From Methylonatrum kenyense (GTDB lineage: Bacteria > Pseudomonadota > Gammaproteobacteria > Nitrococcales > Aquisalimonadaceae), in NCBI RefSeq assembly GCF_023195885.1, contig NZ_JALPKO010000002.1:1-64000 (forward strand): 64,000 nucleotides of DNA, in the 5' to 3' direction. The translations under genes were made by a program, and so were the position numbers. Numbering within the stretch: position 1 is the stretch's first letter; each line of letters begins with the position of its first letter. Below are positions 28,323 through 36,626 of the stretch, one piece after another. The notes under the pieces were generated by a model. The model was not told the origin of the DNA. It searched no databases and worked only from the letters and a program-made list of their open reading frames with translations.

Positions 28323-29077
28323 TGCGCCAGGACCACGCCGCGCTGGCAGAGGTCGCGTAGGGTTGCCATGCCGCCGGCGATGACTTGTTCGGTTTGCGCA
28401 TGCCCGAGTGTCTCAGCGATCGCGGCGAGGTGTTCGTCGGCACGCAGCGACGGCGCCTTGTCGATGTGCTCGAGCAGCATCGCGGTCACGGCATTCATCT
28501 GCATGACCCGCACCGCCTCTTCCCCGGCCAGTTCCCGATAGACGATCAGGAAGGTCGGCGCTGCCGGCTCGGCAGGGAGTTCTCCGGGCGTCAACGCATG
28601 CACCGGGTACTGGTAACTGAGCGGATAGGCCAGCGGGGAGACAAGCAGCCGCCGGGGGCCGATCGCCTGGTTGTCGGGCGCTCCGGCGGCCGAAAGGTCA
28701 GGATCCGACTGCACATACAGCATCATGCGCAGCCATTCGAAATGCGCGAGCTCCAGCAGGAACTGCGCCAGGGGCTCGCCGTGCGCATCGCGGGCCTCGG
28801 TCTGCAGATAGTCGAGGAACTCCTCCGCCGACTCGAAGAACTGCGGTTTCCGGCAGCGATGCAGGACGAAGAAACCGCGGACCAGGGCGTGCCATTCCGC
28901 CTCGCCGAAAAACGCGCGAACCGCGGAGAAGGCACGCGACATGTAGCTGTCGATATTGTTGAACACCAGCCGCTGGTAGACCGCCATGCGCGAGGGGTCG
29001 ACATCCGGCGGGGATGCCACCCGTTCCGGATCGCGAATATTGGCGGTGAACGCGTGCTGCAGGCGACGAAAATCCAT
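28316..29077 (-). CDS. hvfC: HvfC/BufC-type DUF2063 protein (RiPP maturation partner)
   Basis: 253 aa. The N-terminal DUF2063 helical domain spans about residues 5-95 (LQHAFTANIRDP, YQRLVFNNIDSYMSRAF, FFVLHRCRKPQFFESAEEFLDYL). A C-terminal ferritin-unlike mixed domain follows (ELAHFEWLRMMLY, then beta-rich). In Hvf, Buf and gig clusters this protein binds the precursor leader and recruits it to the DUF692 oxidase. It lies 5 nt downstream of hvfB and is the last gene of the minus-strand cluster. Confidence 0.88.
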   Translation of the reverse strand: MDFRRLQHAFTANIRDPERVASPPDVDPSRMAVYQRLVFNNIDSYMSRAFSAVRAFFGEAEWHALVRGFFVLHRCRKPQFFESAEEFLDYLQTEARDAHGEPLAQFLLELAHFEWLRMMLYVQSDPDLSAAGAPDNQAIGPRRLLVSPLAYPLSYQYPVHALTPGELPAEPAAPTFLIVYRELAGEEAVRVMQMNAVTAMLLEHIDKAPSLRADEHLAAIAETLGHAQTEQVIAGGMATLRDLCQRGVVLAQR

Positions 29078-29082
29078 CGCCG

Positions 29083-29940
29083 TCAGCGACCTCCGGCGCC
29101 GGCCGTCGCGGTGCCCTGCGCCTGCGCCTGGATCGCCTTGATCCGGGACACTTCCTGCAGCAGGACCGGCAACGGCGGGAAATTGAAATCCCGCTCCAGC
29201 ACGGTGGGAAAGACCCCGAAGCGCCGGTAGGCCTGCTGCAGCAGGCCCCAGACCGGGTCGATCACGTCGGAACCGTGGGTGTCGATGCGCAGTCCGTCGT
29301 CCTCTTCGTGATGGCCGGCGATGTGCGCATAGGCAATGCGCTCGCCCGGGATCCGGTCGAGGAACTCGATCGGGTCATAGCTGAAATTAATGCTGTTGAC
29401 GAAGATGTTGTTGACGTCGAGCAGCAGTTCGCAGTCGGCCTCGTCGAGGACCGCGCAAACGAAATCGATCTCGCTCATCTCGGCGCCGGGCGTGGCATAG
29501 CAGGAGACGTTCTCTACCGCGATGCGCCGCCCGAGGATGTCCTGCGCGCGCCGGATGCGGCGGGAAACGTAATCGACCGCCTCTTCGGTAAACGGGATCG
29601 GCAGCAGATCGTACAGCGCGCCATCGTCTCCGCAGTAGGACAGGTGTTCCGAGTAGTAGCGGATACCGAACGCGTCAAGGAAATCCCGCACCTGCACCAG
29701 GAACGCCTCGTCCAGCGGCGCCGGCCCGCCAAGCGACAGCGACAGACCATGGGAGACGAACGGGTACTGCTCGGTCAGGGCCCGGAAGCGCTTCGCACGC
29801 GCGCCACCGATACCGATCCAGTTCTCGGGCGCAACCTCGAGAAAGTCCGGCCGATCGGATCCGCCCTGCGCCAGCGGCGCCATCAGTGCCCGCCGCAGTC
29901 CAAGACCCGCGCCATGCACGGGATACTGCCTGTCGTGCAT
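29083..29940 (-). CDS. hvfB: HvfB/BufB-type DUF692 multinuclear non-haem iron oxidase (MNIO)
   Basis: 285 aa TIM-barrel of the DUF692/MNIO family. Metal-ligand type residues are visible in [45 protein letters not shown], and [18 protein letters not shown]. These enzymes rearrange Cys residues of a precursor peptide into oxazolone/thioamide or thiooxazole copper ligands. [12 protein letters not shown] at 29940 is taken as the start. The frame is open far upstream through hvfA, and the Shine-Dalgarno (AAGG) is weak and distant, so translation may be coupled to hvfA, 16 nt upstream. Confidence 0.92.
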   Translation of the reverse strand: MHDRQYPVHGAGLGLRRALMAPLAQGGSDRPDFLEVAPENWIGIGGARAKRFRALTEQYPFVSHGLSLSLGGPAPLDEAFLVQVRDFLDAFGIRYYSEHLSYCGDDGALYDLLPIPFTEEAVDYVSRRIRRAQDILGRRIAVENVSCYATPGAEMSEIDFVCAVLDEADCELLLDVNNIFVNSINFSYDPIEFLDRIPGERIAYAHIAGHHEEDDGLRIDTHGSDVIDPVWGLLQQAYRRFGVFPTVLERDFNFPPLPVLLQEVSRIKAIQAQAQGTATAGAGGR

Positions 29941-29956
29941 GGCGCGGCGTGTAGCC

Positions 29957-30193
29957 TTAGCCGTTGCCACAGCTTCCTTCACCACAGCTACCCTCGGCGT
30001 CCTTGTCATCATCGCCGCCGCAGCTCCCCTCGCCACAATTGCCCTCGGCCAACTGATCATAACTGCTCGGGTTCTTCAACTCGTCGGCCTGGAACGGATT
30101 GCCGTCAGCCATTGCAGTGGCGGCGAACGAGCAGGCCGCGAAAGCGGTCCCCAGCGCGATGGCCAGCGGTTTCTTCGTTGCCTTGGTTCCCAT
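29957..30193 (-). CDS. hvfA: HvfA/BufA2/GigA-type precursor peptide with EGxCG repeats
   Basis: 78 aa. A signal peptide ([23 protein letters not shown]) covers residues 1 to about 29, followed by a short spacer. The Cys motif is then repeated: [11 protein letters not shown], an acidic DDDKDAEG spacer, and [12 protein letters not shown], giving four EGxCG units. EGxCG is the site modified by the partner MNIO in the Haemophilus oxazolin and related copper-binding RiPPs. GGAGG lies 7 nt before ATG 30193. The mature product should be exported through Sec to the periplasm and bind copper. No DoxX-type HvfD gene follows. Confidence 0.9.
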   Translation of the reverse strand: MGTKATKKPLAIALGTAFAACSFAATAMADGNPFQADELKNPSSYDQLAEGNCGEGSCGGDDDKDAEGSCGEGSCGNG

Positions 30194-30270
30194 GCTGTCC
30201 CTCCTCGGGTTTTCGGTCACGTGGTCCACGAACATCGTGAACGTCTCAATCCCGGTGCCTCGTCCATTTG

Positions 30271-30298
30271 TCTACGCGGAGCGACGAGGATTGGTTGC
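30271..30298 (-). promoter_or_regulatory. Possible ECF-sigma promoter of hvfABC
   Basis: On the minus strand GCAACC, 16 nt, CGTAGA. The AACC core and CGT box with 16-nt spacing are typical of ECF promoters, and Buf/gig clusters in other bacteria are ECF-controlled. It would give a 5' leader of about 70 nt before hvfA. No ECF sigma gene is in the window. Confidence 0.35.
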
Positions 30299-30410
30299 AT
30301 ATTTGCTTCAGGTTTACGCTAGTCCGGCCACCGTCACCTCACCATTGGTGATAGTACGTAGGCGCCAGGTTACGCGTCTGGCCAGAAGCAGGTTGCCCTG
30401 GGTAGTGGAG

Positions 30411-30490
30411 CTACCGAACCGGCACCGCGCCTTGCCAGATGACCAAAACCGGTCTCGGGTGCAGACGCGGGAATAAGTCAGCGTTTCCTT
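30411..30490. repeat. MITE-like repeat, family 1, copy 2 (partial)
   Basis: Reverse complement reads AAGGAAACGCTGACTTATTC, then CCGCGTCTGC, GACCGGTTTTGGTCATCTGG and CAAGGCGCGGTGCCGGTTC, matching the left arms of the copies at 48365 and 55125. Only one terminal end is present. The region 30194-30516 otherwise holds the hvfA upstream sequence and a short TCACC-ATT-GGTGA palindrome. Confidence 0.7.
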
Positions 30491-30501
30491 CAGTATGACC
30501 C

Positions 30502-30507
30502 TATAAT
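30502..30507 (+). promoter_or_regulatory. Perfect -10 box (TATAAT) before the CopL-like gene
   Basis: TATAAT lies 9 nt before ATG 30517, directly after the end of a family-1 repeat. No good -35 element was found at 16-18 nt. If used, the transcript would start only a few bases before, or at, the ATG, which also lacks a Shine-Dalgarno: a possible leaderless mRNA. Confidence 0.4.
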
Positions 30508-30516
30508 CGCCATACC

Positions 30517-30915
30517 ATGATCCGGTTTGTCCACCTCCATCGCTGGTCCATGCGTTGCCTGTTGCTGGCGGCTCTGGCCTTCGTGTTGCAGCCTTTGGCG
30601 CATGCAGAGCATCGGCTGCTTATGGCCTTTCCGGAGTTGGGCGCCTGTCCGTCGGAAAGCGCCGCTCACGGGGCGCACGACGATCATGACCATCATGCAC
30701 ACGCAGATCATGCCCAGCATGACCTGACGCCGATGCCGATCTGCTGTGACTGCACCTGCTGCAAGCTCAGCGAGACGGTCGCCGAACCAACCTCCGGGCT
30801 ACCGCCGACACTGGCGGCGGCGCAATCGGCGATGCCGGCGCCGAGCCGAAACGAACCGCTGCCGCCGGACCCGTCGTTCCTGCGCCCCCCGAGCCAGGCC
30901 TCACCGCTCTCCTGA
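30517..30915 (+). CDS. Exported His/Cys-rich protein, CopL/DUF2946-like
   Basis: 132 aa. A signal peptide (about residues 12-30, LLLAALAFVLQPLAHA) is followed by a His/Asp-rich stretch (HGAHDDHDHHAHADHAQHD), a compact Cys motif (CCDCTCC) and a Pro-rich tail. This arrangement resembles CopL/DUF2946 proteins encoded beside copper receptors and copper-resistance genes, so periplasmic copper binding is likely but not proven. There is no Shine-Dalgarno; the second ATG (30550) is an alternative start. It is followed after 131 nt by the TonB receptor. Confidence 0.75.
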   Translation: MIRFVHLHRWSMRCLLLAALAFVLQPLAHAEHRLLMAFPELGACPSESAAHGAHDDHDHHAHADHAQHDLTPMPICCDCTCCKLSETVAEPTSGLPPTLAAAQSAMPAPSRNEPLPPDPSFLRPPSQASPLS

Positions 30916-31046
30916 CGGACGTCGTCGTCCGGCCCGCCTCGTGCCAACAACGGCCCTGAGCGCCCGCGCTACCCAGCGGCGGGTGTTCTGCGCCTGTCGG
31001 GGTCATTGGCGGGTCGCGGATAGCCCGTTTCAGGAGAACACCAACA

Positions 31047-33089
31047 ATGAACGCTCATCGTTACGTGAGCCTGTTGCTCGCCGGCGCCCACCTGGCGCTG
31101 TCACAGGCCGTCACGGCCGACACCCATCACCTGCAGCTCTCGCCGCTTGCCGTGGAGTCGACCGGACCACTCGGCACCCTGCCGAGCGAGCAGGACACCG
31201 CCCGCGAGCTGCGCACGATCCCCGGCGGCGCGACCCTGGTTGACGAAGACCGGATCCGGCGTGGCCGCGCCGCCAACCTCGCCGACGCCATTGGTGACAC
31301 CCCGGGTGTGTTCGCCCGCTCCCGCTTCGGCGCCGACGAACTGCGCCTGTCGATCCGTGGCTCGGGCATCTCGCGCACCTTCAACACCCGCGGCATTCGC
31401 CTACTGCGCGACGGCCTGCCGGTGACCGAGGCCGATGGCAACACCCGCACCCAGCTCATCGACCCGCTGACCGCCCAGCACCTCGCCGTCTACCGTGGCG
31501 CCAATGCCCTGGGTTTCGGTGCCTCGACCCTGGGCGGTGCCATCGACCTGGTCTCGCCCACCGGCTACAGCGTGTCGCCGCTGAGCCTGCGCGCCGAGAC
31601 CGGTTCCTTCGGCTATGCCCGCGCCCAGGCCCGGGCCGGCTGGATCGCTGAGGACGGGCTGGACGGCGTCGCCGCGCTGACCGTCGGCCGCGATGACGGG
31701 TTTCGCAGCCAGGGTGGGCAGCAAACGCTGCGCCTTTACAGCAATCTGGGGATCCAGCACGACGAGGACCGGCAGACCCGTTTCCACCTGGACCTGCAGG
31801 ACAGCCGGGTCGACCTGCCTGGCTCATTGACCCGCGCCGAGTTCCGGGACGACCCGCGCCAGGCCGATCCGGCGAATCGCGACGTGGATGCCGCCCGCGA
31901 CCTGCGCCTGGGCCGGCTGGCGGTGCAGCGCGGTATCCGCACCCGCGGCGATGACACGCTGACCCTGGGGGCCTTCGTCCAGCACCTGCGCATGGACCAT
32001 CCGCTGCCGTTCGCGCAGATCGACAGCAGCCAGGACGATGTCGGGCTCAGCCTGCGGCATCGCCTGCACGGCCAGCTGCTGGGACTCGACAATCGCTTCA
32101 CCTGGGGCGCGCTGGCGGTCACGGGCCGTGAACGCAACGAGCAGGAGAATCGTTTTTCCGGTGTCGTGACACGGCGGCTGAACAGCGCGTCGACGCTGGA
32201 ACTCTATGCCGACAACCAACTGGCCCTTACCGCCCGCACCACGCTGGTGACGAGCCTGCAGGCGAGCTGGGCCGATCGCGAGGAGGATGTGCGCACTGAC
32301 AACGCCGCTGAAGGACGCCGCATCTACCGTGGCCTGAGCCCGCGCGTCGGCCTGCTGCACCGGATCAGTGACGACATCCAGCTGTTCGGCAACCTGAGCC
32401 GCAGCCTGGAGCCGCCGATCAACGGCGAGCTGGTCAGCGAGGACGGCTCGCTGGTGCGTCAGCAACGGGCCGATACCGCCGAGATCGGCCTGCGCGGCGC
32501 GACCGCCCGCGCGTCCTGGGAAGCGGTGGCCTACCGCGCCTGGCTGCGCGATGAAATCCTGGTCTTTCAGGATCCGGACAACCCCGGCGACACGCTGACC
32601 AGCAACGCCAACCGCACCATCCACCAGGGCCTGGAACTGGCCGTCCGGTGGCGGACGCCACTGGCGGCGCTGGGTCGGCCCGACGATCGGCTGACCACCT
32701 CGCTCAACTACACGCTGAACGATTTCCGCGGCCGCAACGATTCGCTTTGGAACAACAACCGCATCCCCGGGGTGCCCCGCCACGTCGGCCGTATCGGCCT
32801 CGAATACCGGCATGCGGGCGGCTTCCATATCGGCCCGAATGTGCAGTTCACGAGCCGGAATCTCGTCGATTTCGCGACTAGCCAGAGTGCGTCCTCCTAT
32901 GCCCTGCTCGGCATGCTCGCCGGTTACGACAGTGGCGACGGCTGGCGACTGTTCCTGGAAGGACGCAACCTGACCGATCGCCGGCATGCCGAGACCACCA
33001 GCATCGTCGCCCGGGCGGACAACGACGACCGGCTCTACAATCCGGGCACGCCGCGCGCCGTCTATGGAGGTGTGCAATGGGACTGGTAA
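31047..33089 (+). CDS. TonB-dependent outer-membrane receptor, probably for copper or a metal chelate
   Basis: 680 aa. A signal peptide ends near VTA-DTHHLQ. The plug domain follows (IPGGATLVDEDRI, NLADAIGDTPGVFAR, RGSGISRTFNTRGI, VYRGANALGFGASTLGGAID) and then a 22-strand barrel closing with VYGGVQWDW, whose terminal Trp/aromatic residue suits the BAM signal. There is no N-terminal signalling domain, so it is not FecA-type. Substrate is inferred from neighbours only: the CopL-like gene upstream and, further, the copper RiPP cluster. AGGAG precedes the ATG. The 3' end overlaps the lipoprotein gene by 13 nt. Confidence 0.88.
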   Translation: MNAHRYVSLLLAGAHLALSQAVTADTHHLQLSPLAVESTGPLGTLPSEQDTARELRTIPGGATLVDEDRIRRGRAANLADAIGDTPGVFARSRFGADELRLSIRGSGISRTFNTRGIRLLRDGLPVTEADGNTRTQLIDPLTAQHLAVYRGANALGFGASTLGGAIDLVSPTGYSVSPLSLRAETGSFGYARAQARAGWIAEDGLDGVAALTVGRDDGFRSQGGQQTLRLYSNLGIQHDEDRQTRFHLDLQDSRVDLPGSLTRAEFRDDPRQADPANRDVDAARDLRLGRLAVQRGIRTRGDDTLTLGAFVQHLRMDHPLPFAQIDSSQDDVGLSLRHRLHGQLLGLDNRFTWGALAVTGRERNEQENRFSGVVTRRLNSASTLELYADNQLALTARTTLVTSLQASWADREEDVRTDNAAEGRRIYRGLSPRVGLLHRISDDIQLFGNLSRSLEPPINGELVSEDGSLVRQQRADTAEIGLRGATARASWEAVAYRAWLRDEILVFQDPDNPGDTLTSNANRTIHQGLELAVRWRTPLAALGRPDDRLTTSLNYTLNDFRGRNDSLWNNNRIPGVPRHVGRIGLEYRHAGGFHIGPNVQFTSRNLVDFATSQSASSYALLGMLAGYDSGDGWRLFLEGRNLTDRRHAETTSIVARADNDDRLYNPGTPRAVYGGVQWDW

Positions 33090-34273
33090 CACGACTGCTA
33101 CTACTGCTGGCACTGGCACTTGCCGGCTGTCAGCAGACGGCCGAGCCACCCGAGCCGGATCTCCACCATCTGGCGGAAACCGACCATCCTGTGGTCAGCC
33201 TGGCCGTTACCGCCGATCGCGACCGGCTGCATGTGGCATGGGCCGAGGAACAAGCCGACGGCGCGTATTTCGCACGCCACAGTCACAGTGAGGACGGTGG
33301 CGGGAGTTGGAGCGACCCGGTGACCATCGACACCGATCAGCGCGCCCCGAGTCGTGTCCATCGAAGCAATGATTTGCGCATTGCCGCGCACGGAGATCAC
33401 CTGCTTGTAGTCTGGCAAACCCGTGGCGACGGCTTCGCCGACAGCGGTCCGATGGTGATGGCCGAATCAGAGGATGCGGGCCAAAACTGGATGGCGACTC
33501 CGCCACCGGCCAACGAGGAGGACAGCCAGGCCCACGGATTCTTCGGCCTGCATGCCGACGCTGAGGGAACCTGGCACCTGGCCTGGCTGGACATGCGCAA
33601 TGGGGCGCAGGGGCTGCGCTATGCCCAACGCCCGCCAGACCTGCAAGACTGGAATCTGACCCACACGCTGGATCCCGCCACCTGCCAGTGCTGCTGGAAC
33701 ACTGTTGCGTCGGCCGATGACCGACTCTGGGTGCTGTACCGGGCGCTGGACCCGCGCGACATGGCGCTGGCGAGATCCGAGGACGGCGGCGGATCCTGGC
33801 AGCTCGATGGCGTGGTCGGCGGGTTCGACTGGGACGTGGACGCCTGCCCCCATGTTGGCGGTGACCTGGCGCTCGACAATGGCACGGATCCACGGCTGCA
33901 TGCGCTGGTCTGGACCGGGGAGGAGCAGGCTGCGGGCGTGCATTACCTGCACGCCCCGGCCGACAACACCACGAGTTGGTCCAGCCCCCGCCGCCTCGGC
34001 GGCACCGAGGCCGGGAACCCGGCCCTGGTCTCGACGGACGCTGGCAGTCTGCTGGCAGCCTGGGACGAGCACAATCGCATCCATGTCGCCACCAACAATA
34101 ACGGTGACTGGCTTGAAGCGACTGTGAGCAGCGAGGACCGACGCGCCAGCCATCCCTTGCTGACCACGACCCGACACGGCACGCAGGTCTTCTGGACCGA
34201 ACGCGATGCGGACGGCCAGCGGCGCTGGGCCATGGCCCGGCTGCCGGCCGAGCGGACACGTGAAGCCGAGTGA
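33077..34273 (+). CDS. Asp-box (sialidase-like) beta-propeller lipoprotein with CQCC motif
   Basis: 398 aa. Lipobox LAGC at residues about 16-19 marks a lipoprotein. Three classical Asp boxes (SEDGGGSWSDP, SEDAGQNWMATP, SEDGGGSWQLDG) define a BNR beta-propeller, but the catalytic arginine triad of sialidases is not evident. A striking TCQCCWN lies near residue 203, with further CPHVGG. It overlaps the end of the TonB receptor gene and has GGAGGTG before the ATG, so it is translationally coupled. It probably forms a surface or periplasmic partner of the receptor, with CxCC and His residues as metal ligands. The function is not known. Confidence 0.78.
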   Translation: MGLVTRLLLLLALALAGCQQTAEPPEPDLHHLAETDHPVVSLAVTADRDRLHVAWAEEQADGAYFARHSHSEDGGGSWSDPVTIDTDQRAPSRVHRSNDLRIAAHGDHLLVVWQTRGDGFADSGPMVMAESEDAGQNWMATPPPANEEDSQAHGFFGLHADAEGTWHLAWLDMRNGAQGLRYAQRPPDLQDWNLTHTLDPATCQCCWNTVASADDRLWVLYRALDPRDMALARSEDGGGSWQLDGVVGGFDWDVDACPHVGGDLALDNGTDPRLHALVWTGEEQAAGVHYLHAPADNTTSWSSPRRLGGTEAGNPALVSTDAGSLLAAWDEHNRIHVATNNNGDWLEATVSSEDRRASHPLLTTTRHGTQVFWTERDADGQRRWAMARLPAERTREAE

Positions 34274-34400
34274 GTCCAGACCAGTGCGAGCCACGTCACT
34301 GGTTGGGCTTCGAGTCTGGGGGCGGGAGACGCAGTCGCGGGACCGCCATGAACGCATCCATTCGCGCATGACGGCCGTCATGGCGGTTGGCACCGAGTGC

Positions 34401-34477
34401 CGGGGGAGGAGAAGGTTTTTCATCGGACCTGTTGAACCGCAGGTTCGTCAGTCCGAGGAAAAGCTTGTCCTCCCCCG
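34401..34477. repeat. Long imperfect hairpin, family 2, copy 1
   Basis: Outer arms CGGGGGAGGA / TCCTCCCCCG, middle arms with G-G mismatches, inner TCGGAC / GTCCGA and an apex CTGTTGAAC-CGCAG-GTTCGTCA. The apex and the mismatch layout are repeated in the copy at 55392-55465, although the stem bases differ, so structure rather than sequence is conserved. Lies between the lipoprotein gene and the reductase gene at 34543. Confidence 0.65.
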
Positions 34478-34542
34478 CCATGGGGTCGGAAGAATAGGTG
34501 CCTCTCCTTAAACACCTCGCCGAAATCAGCGACAATCACGAA

Positions 34543-35574
34543 ATGAGCTACCGCATACGAATAGAACCTAGTGGCCACGCCTTTCTCGCCGAAGCCGGCG
34601 AGTCGGTGCTCACCGCGGCCTTGCGCCACGGACTGGCGATCCCCTATAGCTGCCGCGGTGGCACCTGCACCACCTGCATGGGCAAGGTTGTGGAGGGTGA
34701 GATCCGTTACCCGGGAAACCGTCTGCCGGAGGCACTGGACGAAAAGGAGGATGCCGTCGGCCAGGCGCTTTTCTGCCTGGCCGAGCCCGCCAGTGATCTG
34801 GTGATCGAAGTCCGCGAAGTGCGGGATACCGTGGACATCACGCCGCGCAAGCTCCCCTGCCGTGTGGCAGACATGACCCAGCTCAATCACGACGTGATGC
34901 GTCTGTTGCTGAAGCTGCCGGATCAGGACCGGCTGCAGTTCCTCGCCGGACAATATGTGGACATCCTGCTGCGGGACGGCCGCCGCCGCAGTTACTCGCT
35001 GGCCAACGCGCCACACGACGACGCGCTACTGGAACTCCATGTACGCAATGTCGGCGAGGGCGCCTTCAGCGGCCATGTCTTCGGGGAAATGCAGGAAAAA
35101 GCGCTGTTGCGGCTGGAAGGACCGTTCGGCCGCTTTTTCCTGCGCGAGGATTCCGACCGACCGGCATTGTTCGTCGCCGGCGGCACCGGCTTCGCACCGA
35201 TCAAGGGCATTCTCGAACATGCCTTCGCGGCAAACCTTTCGCGCCCACTGCACCTCTACTGGGGCGCGCGGACCCGCCAGGATCTGTATCTGCCGGATCT
35301 TCCGGGCCGCTGGCAGGCCGAGCACCCGAACTTCAGCTACACGCCCTGCTTGTCTGAACCGACACCGGACGACAACTGGGACGGCCGGATCGGACTGGTG
35401 CACAATATGCTGCTGGCGGATTACCCGTCGCTGGCCGACTACGATGTTTACATGGCCGGTCCGCCCGGCATGATCGCGGCGGCCCGCCGGGATTTCATGG
35501 ACCACGGCCTGGACCCGGAACACCTGTTCGCCGACCCCTTCGATTACGCGCTGGACGGCGAGCTACCCGCATGA
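34543..35574 (+). CDS. 2Fe-2S/FAD NAD(P)H reductase (CDP-6-deoxyglucoseen reductase-like)
   Basis: 343 aa. An N-terminal plant-type ferredoxin domain has CRGGTCTTC and a fourth Cys in FCLAEP. The FAD domain has the RSYSLANAP motif and the NAD-binding domain has FVAGGTGFAPIKGIL and YMAGPPGMI. This AscD/Fre-like family is a general electron donor; many members are annotated from ubiquinone or deoxysugar contexts without proof. ATG 34543 has no strong Shine-Dalgarno. The stop overlaps the squalene synthase start (ATGA), so an isoprenoid-related role is suggested. Confidence 0.85.
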   Translation: MSYRIRIEPSGHAFLAEAGESVLTAALRHGLAIPYSCRGGTCTTCMGKVVEGEIRYPGNRLPEALDEKEDAVGQALFCLAEPASDLVIEVREVRDTVDITPRKLPCRVADMTQLNHDVMRLLLKLPDQDRLQFLAGQYVDILLRDGRRRSYSLANAPHDDALLELHVRNVGEGAFSGHVFGEMQEKALLRLEGPFGRFFLREDSDRPALFVAGGTGFAPIKGILEHAFAANLSRPLHLYWGARTRQDLYLPDLPGRWQAEHPNFSYTPCLSEPTPDDNWDGRIGLVHNMLLADYPSLADYDVYMAGPPGMIAAARRDFMDHGLDPEHLFADPFDYALDGELPA

Positions 35575-36626
35575 CGCCGGAGTCGCTCGCCCTGCAGGAC
35601 CGGCTGCTGCCCGGTGTCTCGCGCACCTTCGCGCTGACCATTCCCCAGCTTCCCGAGGAGCTGCGGCCCGCCATCACCAATGCGTATCTGCTTTGCCGGA
35701 TCGCCGACACCGTCGAAGACAGCACTGAAATGGCGCCCGATCAAAAGGAACTCCATTACGGGCGCCTGCTGACGGCGCTGGACGATGATAGGACCGCGGA
35801 CGCCTTCGCCAACGCCCTGCTTGAAACCGGCATGATCCGGGATCCGCTGGAGCGGGAGCTGATCGGCGAAACCAGGGGCGTGCTGACCGCCCATCGCGAG
35901 CTGCCGCAGCCGCAGCAAGATGCGCTGCGAACCTGCCTGCGGACCATGTGCCACGGGATGGCCCGGTTCGAACACGAAAAGAATCCCAACGGCCTCGCCG
36001 ATCGGGCCCTGTTGCGGGATTACTGCTACGTGGTGGCCGGCTGTGTCGGTGAAATGCTGACCGAGCTGTTCGTCGACGCAAATCCACGGCTGGCGCCACA
36101 GCGTCGGGAATTGCGGGACCTGGCCGTTGCCTTCGGCCAGGGTCTGCAAATGACTAACATCCTGAAGGATGTCTGGGATGACCGCCGTCGCGGCATCTGC
36201 TGGTTGCCCCGTGACGTGTTCCGGGCGCACAGCCTGGATCTGGAAACAGCGGAGCGCTGGCACACGCTGGAATCGTACCGTGACGGCATCCGCTTCCTGG
36301 TTGCGGTTGCCTACCGGCACCTGCAATGTGCCCGGGATTACACCTTGCGGATTCCAGCGGAGGAGACTGGTATCCGACGATTCTGCAGCTGGGCCATCGG
36401 CATGGCGCTCTACACCTTGCGCAATATTGCTGCAAACACCGGCTTTACCACCGGCGAGCAGGTCAAGATCTCGCGCCGGCGGGTGCGTCTGATCGTGGCA
36501 ACGTGCAATCTGTCCGCCAGCAGCGATAGGCTGTTGCAACTGGCCTTCCAGATCGGTAGCCGAGGCCTGCCTCAGGTCAAAGAACAAGAAATCGGCCGCT
36601 TGCGAGCCGGGGAGAATCACGCATGA
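35571..36626 (+). CDS. Squalene/phytoene synthase family protein
   Basis: 351 aa, closer in length to eukaryotic-type squalene synthases than to HpnC/HpnD. The two aspartate-rich motifs RIADTVED (about residue 43) and NILKDVWDD (about 200), which bind Mg-diphosphate, are intact. The C-terminus (LVATCNLS) lacks a clear membrane anchor. Predicted to join two C15 (or C20) prenyl diphosphates. It overlaps both neighbours by ATGA, coupling a reductase, this synthase and mlaA. No hopene cyclase is present. Confidence 0.88.
   Translation: MTPESLALQDRLLPGVSRTFALTIPQLPEELRPAITNAYLLCRIADTVEDSTEMAPDQKELHYGRLLTALDDDRTADAFANALLETGMIRDPLERELIGETRGVLTAHRELPQPQQDALRTCLRTMCHGMARFEHEKNPNGLADRALLRDYCYVVAGCVGEMLTELFVDANPRLAPQRRELRDLAVAFGQGLQMTNILKDVWDDRRRGICWLPRDVFRAHSLDLETAERWHTLESYRDGIRFLVAVAYRHLQCARDYTLRIPAEETGIRRFCSWAIGMALYTLRNIAANTGFTTGEQVKISRRRVRLIVATCNLSASSDRLLQLAFQIGSRGLPQVKEQEIGRLRAGENHA

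Noticed and set aside
33077-34273. Active sialidase
   Set aside because: Asp boxes show the propeller fold, but the arginine triad and catalytic Tyr/Glu pattern are not evident and no sialic-acid genes are nearby.
34401-34477. Integron attC site
   Set aside because: Long imperfect hairpin with extrahelical-like positions, but no RYYYAAC/GTTRRRY core pair at the base of the stem, no integrase and no cassette array.
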